From contig DASZWJ010000026.1 of assembly GCA_035546635.1 (NCBI GenBank), positions 1-52,837 on the forward strand: a stretch of 52,837 nucleotides of DNA, in the 5' to 3' direction. The notes beneath the pieces are model-generated. The model was not told where the DNA came from and did no database searches. It saw nothing but the letters and a program-made list of their open reading frames with translations. Below are positions 26,195-35,011 of this stretch, one piece after another (the stretch's first letter is position 1; each line of letters begins with the position of its first letter). Source of the DNA: Gammaproteobacteria bacterium. GTDB taxonomy: Bacteria; Pseudomonadota; Gammaproteobacteria; JAURND01. Made by a program: the position numbers and the translations under genes.

Positions 26195-26794
26195 TTACAA
26201 CTCCTCAGCATTTTCCGTCAAATAAGCAGCAACGCCTTCAGCAGAAGCTTTCAAGGCTTTTCTGCCTTTTTCCCATCCTGCAGGGCAAACTTCGCCATGG
26301 GTTTCATGAAATTGTACAGCATCAATTAAACGGATGATTTCATCGATGCTACGGCCAATGGGTGCGTCATTGACGATTTGGCTGCGCACAATCCCTTGCT
26401 TATCAATCAAGAAAGTGCCGCGTAAGGATAGACCAGCTTCAGGATGTTCAACGCCATAAGCCTGAGAAATTTCATGTTTCAAATCGGCGACTAAGGTGTA
26501 TTTGACTGGGCCAATGCCGCCTTTATTGATTGGGGTATTGCGCCAGGCTTGGTGGGTATAGGCTGAGTCAACGGATACGGCGATGACTTCGACGTTGCGG
26601 TTTTTAAATTCTTCAATGCGGTTATCTAAAGCGATCAATTCGGTTGGGCATACGAAGGTGAAATCCAGAGGATAAAAGAAAACTAAACCGTATTTGCCAC
26701 GAATTTCGTCACTTAAGCGGTATTGATCGTTAATGGAACCGTTTGCTAAAACTGCATGAGCCTTAAAATCAGGGGCTTTTCTGCATACTAACAT
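26195..26794 (-). CDS. Typical 2-Cys peroxiredoxin
   Basis: A 199-residue AhpC/TSA-family peroxidase. The peroxidatic cysteine is C49 in FYPLDFTFVCPTEL, and the resolving cysteine is C170 in HGEVCPAGWEKG. GGIGPV and a C-terminal YLTENAEEL tail resemble the overoxidation-sensitive eukaryote-like class. It reduces H2O2 and organic peroxides with thioredoxin or AhpD/AhpF as donor; neither donor is nearby. Divergent from sodB across 309 bp, so two oxidative-defence genes share one control region. Confidence 0.95.
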   Translation of the reverse strand: MLVCRKAPDFKAHAVLANGSINDQYRLSDEIRGKYGLVFFYPLDFTFVCPTELIALDNRIEEFKNRNVEVIAVSVDSAYTHQAWRNTPINKGGIGPVKYTLVADLKHEISQAYGVEHPEAGLSLRGTFLIDKQGIVRSQIVNDAPIGRSIDEIIRLIDAVQFHETHGEVCPAGWEKGRKALKASAEGVAAYLTENAEEL

Positions 26795-27103
26795 GAAATA
26801 ATCTCCGGGAAGGTTTATGAAAAAGCAGGTGATTCTTGTAAGAGTTAATCCCTCAATAGTAAAAAGAATTATATCATTAATTTGCAGGTAAGTATAGGGT
26901 AAAGTTGTGAGGCAAATGAAGTAACGTGTTGATTTAAATCACAAAATTAACTGGCAAGTCTCTTAAAAAGCTTTTTTAGTCGCCGGAAACCATTGCGGCC
27001 AAAGTAAGCATTTTTGGAGAAAAATGCTGAAGTGGTGCTGACTTGACTTTATTGAGCTATGACCACTAGACTCCTAGCACAGAAAACATAAGGAGAAAAC
27101 CGA
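26795..27103. promoter_or_regulatory. Shared control region of peroxiredoxin and sodB
   Basis: This 309-bp gap has no gene. TTGATTTAAATCAC (26929-26942) differs at one base from the FNR consensus TTGAT-N4-ATCAA. AGCATTTTT (27007-27015) pairs with AAAAATGCT (27020-27028). TTGACT (27043-27048), 18 bases, then TAGACT (27067-27072) could be the sodB promoter; AAGGAGA precedes the sodB start. These are candidate sites by eye only. Confidence 0.4.
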
Positions 27104-27685
27104 ATGGCCTTTGAATTACCCAAATTACCTTACGCGTTAGATGCGCTGGCGCCGTATATCTCGAAAGAAACACTCGAATACCATTATGGCAAGCATCACC
27201 AAGCCTATGTCAATAAACTCAATACTTTGATTGTAGATACACCTTTTGCAAATCAATCACTAGAAGAAATTATCACCAAATCCTCAGGTGGTATTTTTAA
27301 CAATGCAGCACAAATTTGGAATCACACTTTTTATTGGCATTGCATGAAACCTAATGGTGGTGGAGAACCCAAAGGCGATTTAGCTGATGCCATTAAAGAG
27401 GCATTTGGTTCATTTTCCGCTTTTAAAGAAAAAATGACGGCTGCCTCTGTTAACCAATTTGGTTCTGGTTGGGGTTGGTTGGCAAAAAATACCGATGGTT
27501 CATTGGAGGTTTTCAGTACCTCAAATGCGGATACACCTATGATAAAAGATAAGGTCGCATTGTTAACTTGTGACGTTTGGGAGCATGCTTATTACATTGA
27601 TACCCGCAACGACCGTCCCAAATATGTGGATAATTTTTGGCATTTAGTCAACTGGGATTTTGTGGAGAAGAATTTTAAGTCGTGA
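27104..27685 (+). CDS. sodB: Superoxide dismutase, iron type
   Basis: A 193-residue Fe-SOD with all metal ligands: H27 (LEYHYGKHH), H74 (AAQIWNHTFYW), D157 and H161 (DVWEHAYYID). The Gln in NNAAQ and WGWLAKN favour iron over manganese. It starts MAFELPKLPYALDALAPYIS like the Coxiella/Legionella enzymes, without a signal peptide, so it is cytoplasmic. AAGGAGA lies upstream of the start. The gene ends just before a strong hairpin. It detoxifies superoxide to peroxide, which the divergent peroxiredoxin would then remove. Confidence 0.97.
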   Translation: MAFELPKLPYALDALAPYISKETLEYHYGKHHQAYVNKLNTLIVDTPFANQSLEEIITKSSGGIFNNAAQIWNHTFYWHCMKPNGGGEPKGDLADAIKEAFGSFSAFKEKMTAASVNQFGSGWGWLAKNTDGSLEVFSTSNADTPMIKDKVALLTCDVWEHAYYIDTRNDRPKYVDNFWHLVNWDFVEKNFKS

Positions 27686-27711
27686 GCAACGCCAAGGATC
27701 TCTATAGGGTA

Positions 27712-27769
27712 GGTACGAAAAAAGACTGTCATTCCCGCCTACGCGGGAATGACAGTCTTTTTTTGTACC
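27712..27769. terminator. REP-type palindrome acting as sodB terminator
   Basis: A perfect stem: core GACTGTCATTCCCGC (27724-27738) with GCGGGAATGACAGTC (27743-27757), extended outside by A6/T7 and by GGTAC/GTACC (27712-27716, 27765-27769). The core is that of the repeats around the 4.6 kb GIY-YIG gene; the extension is specific to this site. The T run makes it a good intrinsic terminator. Confidence 0.8.
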
Positions 27770-27832
27770 CACAGAGAGAAATGACAGTGAATGTTCAAAA
27801 TGACAGCAAGAAAAAAACCGGAGTAATTCCTC

Positions 27833-29899
27833 ATGCTACAAAATCCACTGAATACCGAAAACACTACTTTTTCTGATAAATCACAGTTTCCGGCATTTAG
27901 CCAGATACAACCCGAAACAATTGAACCAACACTCCAACAAATGTTAGCCAAACACCGCCAACAATTGGCAGAATTGCTTTCGCAGTCTCAAGCCTACACG
28001 TGGGATAATTTGCTTGCTCCGCTGGAAGATATGGGAGATGAATTACATCTGTTCTGGTCGCCTATTAAACACCTGCATTCCGTAGCTAATTCTGAAGCCT
28101 TGCGCAAAGTTTATAAAGCCTGCCTGCCGCATTTGTCCGAATATAGCATGGAGATTCTTCAAAATACCGACCTTTACAAGGCAGTACAGACTATTGCTGA
28201 TAGTGAACAATACACAAATTTAGATCAAGCGCAAAAAAAAGTCATAGAACATATGCTGCGTGATTTTCGCCTGTCGGGTGTGCATCTGGATGCTGAGCCC
28301 AAAGCACGTTTTGCTGAGTTGGATAAGCAGTTGTCGCAATTGACCACGCAGTTTGAAGAACACATATTGGATGCAACCCAGGGCTGGAGCAAAATAGTCA
28401 CAGATGTGGCGCAATTATCGGGTATTCCAGCCCATGCAATAGCGGCAGCCAAGCAAGCAGCGGAGCGTAAGCAACAAGCAGGTTGGCTATTTACATTAGA
28501 TATGCCTTCTTATTTGCCGGTGATGGAACATGCTGATTCTCGGGAATTGCGTCATGAGATGTATATTGCTTATGTCACGCGCGCATCGGATCAGGGACCG
28601 AATAAAGGTCAATGGGATAATAGCACGCTAATGCCAGAAATTTTGACCACACGATTAGAAATGGCGAAGTTAGTCGGATTTGCGAATGCTGCTGAGTATT
28701 CATTAGCGACAAAGATGGCTAAAACACCGGATGAGGTGATTGATTTTTTACAGCAATTAGCGAAAGCCAGCTTGAAGCAAGCGCAAAAGGAATTCGCAGA
28801 CTTATCACATTTTGCGCAAAAAGAGCATGGCATTGATGAATTAAAAGCGTGGGATGTTGCTTACTATAGTGAAAAATTACGTCAAAAAGAATATGCTGTC
28901 GCCAAAGAAGACTTCCGTCCCTATTTTCCTGAAGATCGCGTGTTAAATGGCTTGTTTGCGATTGTTGAACGTATCTATGGCATGCAGGTTGCTGAAATAA
29001 AAAACCCTGACACATGGAATTCAGCCGTGCGGTTATTTTCCATTAGCGATGAAAACGGCTTGCGTGGACATTTTTATGTGGATCTTTATGCGCGCCCGGA
29101 TAAACGTGGTGGCGCATGGATGGATGATTGCCGCATTCGACGCAAGCTGAAAAGCGGCGCAATCCAAACGCCGATTGCCTTTGTGACCTGTAATTTTAAT
29201 GCGCCGGTCGGTGATGATCCGGCATTATTTACGCATGATGATGTCAATACTTTGTTTCATGAGTTTGGTCACGCATTGCAGCATCTGTTGACCACCGTTG
29301 ATTATAGCGATGTTTCTGGTATTAACGGTATTGCTTGGGATGCGGTTGAAATTGCTAGCCAGTTTATGGAGAGTTGGTGTTGGGAAAAACCGGGTGTAGA
29401 TTTAATTGCCCAGCATTATCAAACACAAAAGCCGTTGCCGGATGAATTATTTAATAAATTAATTAAGGCTAAAAATTTTCAATCCGCGATGCAAATGATT
29501 CGGCAGTTGCAATTTGCATTATTTGATTTTCGTTTGCATTTGGAATTTGATCTCAACCAAAAAAATCAGATACAACGCATTTTAGATGAAGTGCGGCAGC
29601 AGTTGTTTGTTTATCCAGTTCCTGAATTTAATCGCTTTCAACATAGCTTTTCGCATATTTTTGCCGGTGGGTATGCTGCAGGTTATTACAGCTATAAATG
29701 GGCAGAAGTTTTGGCTTGCGATGCGTTTTCTAAGTTTGAAGAAAATGGTATTTTTGACAGAAAAACCGGCGAAGAGTTTTTACATACATTGCTGGAAAGT
29801 GGCGGTGCTGCTGAGCCTATGGATTTGTTTATCGCATTTCGCGGGCGGCCGCCAAAAATTGATGCATTGCTGAAATATAATGGCATTGCTGTTGCTTAA
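27833..29899 (+). CDS. prlC: Oligopeptidase A (M3 metallopeptidase)
   Basis: A 688-residue M3 zinc peptidase close to E. coli PrlC (680). The HExxH motif is LFHEFGHALQHLL, with the third ligand glutamate in IASQFMESW, and the substrate loop HIFAGGYAAGYYSYKWAEV is intact. It degrades short peptides, including cleaved signal peptides, in the cytoplasm. ATG 27833 reads MLQNPLNTENTTF; the GGAG at 27820-27823 supports it. It lies downstream of sodB, beyond the terminator. Confidence 0.96.
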   Translation: MLQNPLNTENTTFSDKSQFPAFSQIQPETIEPTLQQMLAKHRQQLAELLSQSQAYTWDNLLAPLEDMGDELHLFWSPIKHLHSVANSEALRKVYKACLPHLSEYSMEILQNTDLYKAVQTIADSEQYTNLDQAQKKVIEHMLRDFRLSGVHLDAEPKARFAELDKQLSQLTTQFEEHILDATQGWSKIVTDVAQLSGIPAHAIAAAKQAAERKQQAGWLFTLDMPSYLPVMEHADSRELRHEMYIAYVTRASDQGPNKGQWDNSTLMPEILTTRLEMAKLVGFANAAEYSLATKMAKTPDEVIDFLQQLAKASLKQAQKEFADLSHFAQKEHGIDELKAWDVAYYSEKLRQKEYAVAKEDFRPYFPEDRVLNGLFAIVERIYGMQVAEIKNPDTWNSAVRLFSISDENGLRGHFYVDLYARPDKRGGAWMDDCRIRRKLKSGAIQTPIAFVTCNFNAPVGDDPALFTHDDVNTLFHEFGHALQHLLTTVDYSDVSGINGIAWDAVEIASQFMESWCWEKPGVDLIAQHYQTQKPLPDELFNKLIKAKNFQSAMQMIRQLQFALFDFRLHLEFDLNQKNQIQRILDEVRQQLFVYPVPEFNRFQHSFSHIFAGGYAAGYYSYKWAEVLACDAFSKFEENGIFDRKTGEEFLHTLLESGGAAEPMDLFIAFRGRPPKIDALLKYNGIAVA

Positions 29900-29958
29900 A
29901 ATCTTAAATGCTTTGTCCTTCGTCTTACTCAGGATGAAAGTCAAGAGGAAACATTACA

Positions 29959-30621
29959 TTGAATCAAGATGCATTGAAACAAGCTGCAGCCCAGGCTGCA
30001 TTAAAATACATTCAGCAAGGTGAGGTGGTGGGTGTAGGTACGGGCTCAACAGTTAAGTTTTTCATTGAAGCATTAGCTGCAATTAAAGGACGCCTGGAAG
30101 GCACTGTCGCAAGTTCAGTGGCAACGGAACAGTTACTCAAAGCCAAGCATATCCCTGTCTATGATCTTAATGCTGTAAATACTGTGGATATTTATATTGA
30201 TGGTGCGGATGAAGCGAATGCGCACTGTTATTTAATAAAAGGTTTAGGGGGTGCATTGACGCGGGAAAAAATTCTTGCTGTCAGTGCAAAGAAATTTATT
30301 TGTATAGTCGATGAAAGTAAAAAAGTAGATGTCCTGGGTGCCAAAGGGGCTGTGCCGGTTGAAGTGATTCCCATGGCACGTGGGTTTGTAGCAAGAGAAA
30401 TCGTGCGTTTGGGTGGTGATCCGGTTTATCGTGAGGGTTATAAAACGGATAATGGCAATATTATATTGGATGTTTATAATTTAAAAATTCTGGATCCTTT
30501 GCAGATGGAACAGACCTTGAAAAATATTACTGGTGTTGTGGAAAATGGCTTGTTTGCTAAACGTCCGGCAGATGTGGTGTTGGTTGCGACGGAGCGGGGG
30601 GTTGAGACGTATGAGAGGTGA
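29959..30621 (+). CDS. rpiA: Ribose-5-phosphate isomerase A
   Basis: A 220-residue RpiA with [15 protein letters not shown], the catalytic DGADEAN loop and [14 protein letters not shown]. It interconverts ribose-5-P and ribulose-5-P in the pentose phosphate pathway. The start is TTG 29959, supported by AGAGGAA eight bases upstream; the protein begins [18 protein letters not shown] as expected. Full length. Confidence 0.97.
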   Translation: MNQDALKQAAAQAALKYIQQGEVVGVGTGSTVKFFIEALAAIKGRLEGTVASSVATEQLLKAKHIPVYDLNAVNTVDIYIDGADEANAHCYLIKGLGGALTREKILAVSAKKFICIVDESKKVDVLGAKGAVPVEVIPMARGFVAREIVRLGGDPVYREGYKTDNGNIILDVYNLKILDPLQMEQTLKNITGVVENGLFAKRPADVVLVATERGVETYER

Positions 30622-30640
30622 TCTTTTTCCCTATATTAGC

Positions 30641-30691
30641 GTTTACACTTTTTTCCTTCTCCCACAAGGGGAGAAGGAAAAAAGTGTAAAC
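30641..30691. repeat. Palindromic repeat with 23-bp arms
   Basis: Arms 30641-30663 and 30669-30691 are perfectly complementary. The inner CTTTTTTCCTTCTCCC and loop ACAAG equal the copy at 7339; the outer GTTTACA is unique here. It lies between rpiA and the hydrolase gene, 20 bp before the latter. Confidence 0.85.
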
Positions 30692-30711
30692 ACCATTATT
30701 AGGAGAAAATA

Positions 30712-31434
30712 ATGCAGCAAAAAACGATAGAATATGCGCATGGCAAAGAAAAGTTAATTGGAGAATTATTTTTTAATGAAGAAATATCAGGAAAACAACC
30801 GGCAGTTATTTTGTTTCATGCGTTTGAAGGCCGTGCAGAGTTTACTCTGGACTATGCAAAAAAACTCAGAGCGCAGGGTTTTGTAGTATTGGTAGCTGAT
30901 ATGTATGGAGAAGCAAAAGTCGCGCATAGCATTGATGAGTGTTTTAAATTAGTCACCCCATTCTTACAAGATCGTCAGTTAGTTAGAACTAGGGCATTGC
31001 TAGCCTATGAAACCATCAGACAACAGCCGCAAATAGATAACAGCCGTATCAGCGCTATTGGCTTTTGTTTTGGGGGTATGTGTGTTTTAGAGTTGGCAAG
31101 AAGTGGGGCAGATTTATGGGCGGGTGTTAGCATGCATGGTGTGTTAGCTAAATCGGATTTACCCACTCGCGCAATTAAAAGCAAACTCCTGATACTGCAT
31201 GGTTATAAAGATCCGCAAGTGCCGCCTATTGAATTGGGACACTTTGCTGAGGAGATGGAAGCAGCCGGTACAAAAGATTGGATATTTACTTTTTTTGGTC
31301 ATGCGAGACACTCGTTTACTGACCCAAAAACGGGTACTTTTGACCCGGAAAAAGAACAAGCCATGGGTAGGCAGTATCATCAATTAGCCGCAGAGCGTTC
31401 ATTTAAATATGCGGTGGGTTTTTTGCAAGAATAG
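30712..31434 (+). CDS. Dienelactone hydrolase family protein
   Basis: A 240-residue alpha/beta hydrolase of the dienelactone hydrolase family. The catalytic triad is visible: C119 in IGFCFGGMC, D167 in HGYKDPQVPP and H200 in FFGHARHSFTDP. Family members open lactones or esters; the cytosolic bacterial homologues often have no known natural substrate. The ribosome site AGGAGA precedes the ATG. The gene probably stands alone: rpiA is separated by the hairpin and the next gene has its own upstream region. Confidence 0.9.
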   Translation: MQQKTIEYAHGKEKLIGELFFNEEISGKQPAVILFHAFEGRAEFTLDYAKKLRAQGFVVLVADMYGEAKVAHSIDECFKLVTPFLQDRQLVRTRALLAYETIRQQPQIDNSRISAIGFCFGGMCVLELARSGADLWAGVSMHGVLAKSDLPTRAIKSKLLILHGYKDPQVPPIELGHFAEEMEAAGTKDWIFTFFGHARHSFTDPKTGTFDPEKEQAMGRQYHQLAAERSFKYAVGFLQE

Positions 31435-31502
31435 ATAGTTTTTACAGTGCTACAATGTGAGAAGGAAAGAAGTCAAGGTTGATAAAAAATGTGAGCATTC
31501 TC

Positions 31503-32894
31503 ATGAAATACACCATTCCTAAACAAATCCCCCAGGATATCTTTCGCGCTTACGACATTCGTGGCATTGTCGATGAAAGTCTAACTCCTGACACAGTCTA
31601 TGCTATCGGGTTAGCCATTGGTGCAGAGGCTGAGGCATGTGGTCAGAAACAGCTGGTCGTAGCACGAGATGGCAGGTTATCTGGCCCCACTTTAGTTGCA
31701 GCACTCATTCAAGGGTTGCGTGACAGCGGCCGACATCTCATTGATATTGGCGTGGTGCCTACGCCAGTTCTGTATTTTGCAACCCATTGGTTAAAGACAC
31801 ATTCTGGCGTCATGCTGACCGGCAGTCATAATCCTGTCAATTATAACGGTCTGAAAATCGTTTTAAATAATGAGACCTTGTCTGAAGATAAAATACAACA
31901 ACTCTACCAACGGGTAGTTCAAGGTGATTTTATCTGGGGGGACGGTACGGTTGAACATAAAAACATCGTGTCTGATTATATTGAACGTATAGCCAGTGAT
32001 GTCCACCTTTCGCGTCCCATGAAAATTGTGATAGATGCCGGCAATGGTGTCGCAGGAGGTATTGCACCCTTATTGTTCAAACGTTTGGGCTGTGAGGTGA
32101 TTGAATTATTCTGTGATGTGAATGGGCATTTTCCAAACCACCATCCAGACCCCAGTGTCATCGAGAATTTACAGGACATTCAGCAGGCTGTGTTGGCACA
32201 TAAAGCGGATGTGGGTTTAGCATTTGATGGTGATGGTGACCGTTTAGGTGTGGTGACGGATCAAGGTAAAGTCATTTGGCCTGATCGGCAGATGATGCTA
32301 TTTGCACAAGATGTGTTGTCACGACATAAAGGCGCAGAAATTATTTTTGATGTGAAATCCACGCAGCATTTGCCTAAAGTAATAGAAAAAGCAGGTGGTA
32401 AACCTTTGATGTGGAAAACGGGACATTCTCTTTTGAAAGCCAAAATGCATGAACGTGGTGCCCCCTTAGCCGGCGAGATGAGTGGTCATATTTTTTTCAA
32501 AGAACGTTGGTACGGATTTGACGATGGCTTGTATGTAGGCGCCAGATTATTGGAAATTTTAAGCCGCAATACAGAGTCCAGCAGCGTTGTATTCAATGCC
32601 TTACCAGATAGTGTCAATACACCTGAATTGAAGCTGTTTTTAAAAGAAGCGGAAAAAGCGCCTTTCATGCAAAAATTTATTGAGACTGCACATTTTGAAA
32701 ATGGCACTATCAATACGCTCGATGGACTAAGAGTTGATTTTACCGATGGCTGGGGTTTGGTCAGGCTTTCTAATACTACACCTTGTTTGACGTTAAGATT
32801 TGAAGGTGTAAACGAAGACAGTTTGAGGCGTATTGAAGCGTTATTTCGGGAAAAATTATTGGCGGTGGATAATCAGCTGCAGTTGCCTTTTTGA
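31503..32894 (+). CDS. Phosphomannomutase/phosphoglucomutase
   Basis: An about 463-residue alpha-D-phosphohexomutase of the AlgC/ManB type. The four loops are visible: phosphoserine loop LTGSHNPVNYNGLKI, metal loop AFDGDGDRLGVV, sugar loop AGEMSGHIFF, and phosphate-binding RLSNTTPCLTLRFEG. It interconverts hexose 1- and 6-phosphates for GDP-mannose or UDP-glucose and so for surface glycans. The start is uncertain: ATG 31503 gives the usual N-terminus, but TTG 31479 has the better AAGGAAAG. Downstream convergent genes also concern glycans. Confidence 0.93.
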   Translation: MKYTIPKQIPQDIFRAYDIRGIVDESLTPDTVYAIGLAIGAEAEACGQKQLVVARDGRLSGPTLVAALIQGLRDSGRHLIDIGVVPTPVLYFATHWLKTHSGVMLTGSHNPVNYNGLKIVLNNETLSEDKIQQLYQRVVQGDFIWGDGTVEHKNIVSDYIERIASDVHLSRPMKIVIDAGNGVAGGIAPLLFKRLGCEVIELFCDVNGHFPNHHPDPSVIENLQDIQQAVLAHKADVGLAFDGDGDRLGVVTDQGKVIWPDRQMMLFAQDVLSRHKGAEIIFDVKSTQHLPKVIEKAGGKPLMWKTGHSLLKAKMHERGAPLAGEMSGHIFFKERWYGFDDGLYVGARLLEILSRNTESSSVVFNALPDSVNTPELKLFLKEAEKAPFMQKFIETAHFENGTINTLDGLRVDFTDGWGLVRLSNTTPCLTLRFEGVNEDSLRRIEALFREKLLAVDNQLQLPF

Positions 32895-32906
32895 TGACGC
32901 CCTAGC

Positions 32907-33680
32907 TCATTTAACCCCAAACCGTAACCGATAATAAACATACTGCCAAAGTGTAGGGTGAGAGCGTAATTTGGAATCAAGATTGGTTTTAGCCGGCTGA
33001 ATCGCTATTTGATTGTTCTGTACATCTTTCACTGCTTGAATGAGCAGAGGAATGCCAGCCGCCAGTTGTAATAATGGATAAGTGATAAAATTATCTGAAG
33101 GGGTAGGTGCAATGACAGATTGATAAAGAATGTTACCGGTATCAATGCCCTCATCTACCAAATGCACCGTGACGCCACAATGGTTTGCATCGTGATTCGC
33201 TAGCGCCCAATAGCCGCCGTGTACCCCTCGATAAGCAGGAGTGATGCCTGCATGCATATTAATGAATACAGCATCAGTACTGGCTAATAATTCTTTGGAG
33301 AGCAGACGAGTTCCATTGATAACGACAATATCAGGCTGCAATTGTTGTAGCAGTTGGATAGTCTCACGATCATTTGCTGAATTTACGCGAATGGTGATAT
33401 CTTCTGGGAGATTGGATAAGTCTAAATTAAAATGCTGCTTTATCTCATTAATACGTTGTTCTGAGCATCTACGCAAGCATTTTGCATAGCCCATAAATGC
33501 TATTTGTCCGAATACAGTTAACCAACCCAAACGTTTAGCTCTTTTTTTTATTAAAAGCCACGCGTTTTGTTTTTTTTCAGTGATGGCTTTCTCTATAGGA
33601 AATACAGCTTTTAATTGGTTGAAAACCATACGGCTTGAGGCATTGTTTGATGCTAAAAAGACAATTTTTTTCTCTGACAT
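32907..33680 (-). CDS. Formyltransferase family protein
   Basis: A 257-residue protein of the formyl-tetrahydrofolate-dependent transferase fold. The key motif region reads VFINMHAGITPAYRGVHGGY, with the catalytic asparagine and histidine (N-M-H) and later D in VDEGIDTGNILYQ. The first 95 residues differ from Fmt or PurN, so it is not either of these; sugar-nucleotide formyltransferases are closer in context. Its ATG overlaps the stop of the upstream deacetylase by one base, so translation is coupled. Together they probably modify an amino sugar, with deacetylation followed by formylation. Substrate unknown. Confidence 0.85.
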   Translation of the reverse strand: MSEKKIVFLASNNASSRMVFNQLKAVFPIEKAITEKKQNAWLLIKKRAKRLGWLTVFGQIAFMGYAKCLRRCSEQRINEIKQHFNLDLSNLPEDITIRVNSANDRETIQLLQQLQPDIVVINGTRLLSKELLASTDAVFINMHAGITPAYRGVHGGYWALANHDANHCGVTVHLVDEGIDTGNILYQSVIAPTPSDNFITYPLLQLAAGIPLLIQAVKDVQNNQIAIQPAKTNLDSKLRSHPTLWQYVYYRLRFGVK

Positions 33681-34654
33681 TATGCTACCCGATTGAGGTT
33701 GGCAGCTTCCAGCATAGTTGTTGATTGCATATTATATTGACGGTTGAGAAAAGTATAATGATCTAAAATCGCGGTCAAAAATGCTAAATTTTCTTGCATA
33801 TTGACGCCAAAATTATGTGGATGCCACCAAAGATGATAGTTTAACCTATGCTGTGCAGCAAAGGTCATGCTATTTTTAATTCTTCCTAAACGTAATGGTT
33901 CTAAATTTTTTAATTTTTTTGAATAAGGTCGTAGAAAACGACTCGAAGGAACATCGACTAATTCTGCCTTTGGTGAAAATAAGTTATGACAGTGATGTCC
34001 GCTAATATTGAGATAGGTGTCGCATAATCTTCCACCGCGCCGTAGCAATGATTGCTCCTTAAGACTGCTAGGGTCGTAAAACCAAGATTTTTCATTTCCG
34101 CGGAAAGCAAGGAAGCCTAATTCTTGGCAAACGGTTAAGTATTCTGCGTTGAGTTGATTGCGTGGAAAAACCAGGCTGCGTAAATGAATATTTAGGCGTT
34201 CCGCTGCGCGTTTTGCGGCGAGTAGATCGGCTGTAAATTGTGCTTTGGTTTGACCATGTTCTAGACAATAATAATGCGAAAAAGTATGGCTGCCTATTTC
34301 CTGGTGAGGATAACGCATCACTTTCTCAATAAGAGACTGGCCATAATGAAAAGGATCTTCTGCTTCATTGTCGCCGATATCGGCAATGGCGGAATAAGGA
34401 TTCAATCTGGTGTCATTGTAGCTGGGCAGTACTTCTGGCAAATATGCCATTAATTCTTTTTTGTCGCAGAAGAATAAAAATCCAACAAAAGCCCAAGTGG
34501 CATGGATTTGATAAGTAGAAAATAAGTTTAATAAATAATCAGTAACCTGGCGGTCTCCTAATAGGTTTTCTCGGTAGCTATTTAAGTCCCGGCGATCCCT
34601 AACGCCCCAATATAATTCACAATCTAAAGAGATTGTGAAGGTAGCATTTGTCAT
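33680..34654 (-). CDS. Polysaccharide deacetylase (NodB-like) family protein
   Basis: A 324-residue NodB-like carbohydrate esterase. FTISLDCELYWGVRD holds the catalytic and metal aspartates, the metal histidines are in EIGSHTFSHYYC, and the later ATWAFVGFLFF is the usual strand; HLWWHPHNFG near residue 280 carries the acid/base histidine. No signal peptide is seen, so it probably acts in the cytoplasm on a lipid-linked or nucleotide-linked amino sugar, like ArnD. It overlaps the formyltransferase downstream, recalling the ArnA/ArnD pair in which 4-amino-arabinose is formylated and deformylated. Confidence 0.88.
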   Translation of the reverse strand: MTNATFTISLDCELYWGVRDRRDLNSYRENLLGDRQVTDYLLNLFSTYQIHATWAFVGFLFFCDKKELMAYLPEVLPSYNDTRLNPYSAIADIGDNEAEDPFHYGQSLIEKVMRYPHQEIGSHTFSHYYCLEHGQTKAQFTADLLAAKRAAERLNIHLRSLVFPRNQLNAEYLTVCQELGFLAFRGNEKSWFYDPSSLKEQSLLRRGGRLCDTYLNISGHHCHNLFSPKAELVDVPSSRFLRPYSKKLKNLEPLRLGRIKNSMTFAAQHRLNYHLWWHPHNFGVNMQENLAFLTAILDHYTFLNRQYNMQSTTMLEAANLNRVA

Positions 34655-34658
34655 AGTT

Positions 34659-34786
34659 TTAGATTCCAGAGAGTTTTGTTTTTAGCTTGATGTATAGGAT
34701 GCTTTTGGGCATCATATTATAAAGATGAATAAAATCAAAGTAATAAACCGGAGCAGCTTTATTCTCGATTATCAAAGTCTTTAAAT
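34659..34786 (-). pseudogene. 3' stump of a gene cut by a repeat element
   Basis: About 42 residues (YLKTLIIENKAAPVYYFDFI, then HLYNMMPKSILYIKLKTK) are in frame to a TAA four bases before the deacetylase start. Upstream the frame runs straight into the inverted-repeat element 34787-34907, whose own sequence supplies the apparent N-terminus. It is probably the last part of a lost glycan gene that was once the head of this operon. Too short to assign. Confidence 0.45.
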
Positions 34787-34907
34787 AGTCGTTGGCGCGA
34801 AACTCAAAAAATGCACGTCGTCCCGGCATGGATGCCGGGATCCAGCTGACAGGGAAGTTAAAGTTTCGCGGGACGACGTGCACTTTTTGAATTTCGCGCA
34901 AGCGACT
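34787..34907. mobile_element. MITE-like inverted-repeat element, short copy
   Basis: The element starts AGTCGTTGGCGCGAAACTC and ends with its near inverse, pairing over about 40 bp per side. A sister copy lies at 38869-39022 and shares the left 80 bp almost exactly; this copy lacks about 32 central bases. It has no coding capacity of its own. Confidence 0.85.
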
Positions 34908-35011
34908 AAATAGGTTCAACATTTTTTGCCTTAACATCCTAAATCAGCTAAAATATACTTAAGTTTTTCCCTAAATTTTCCTTAAAATCTCATAAATAGG
35001 TGCATTTTTAA

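Noticed and set aside
27682..27876. 64-codon open frame after sodB
   Set aside because: It crosses the REP-type terminator and is made of that palindrome.
34787..34937. N-terminal part of a 92-residue frame before the deacetylase
   Set aside because: This part is the translated MITE-like element; only the last 42 residues look like former coding sequence.
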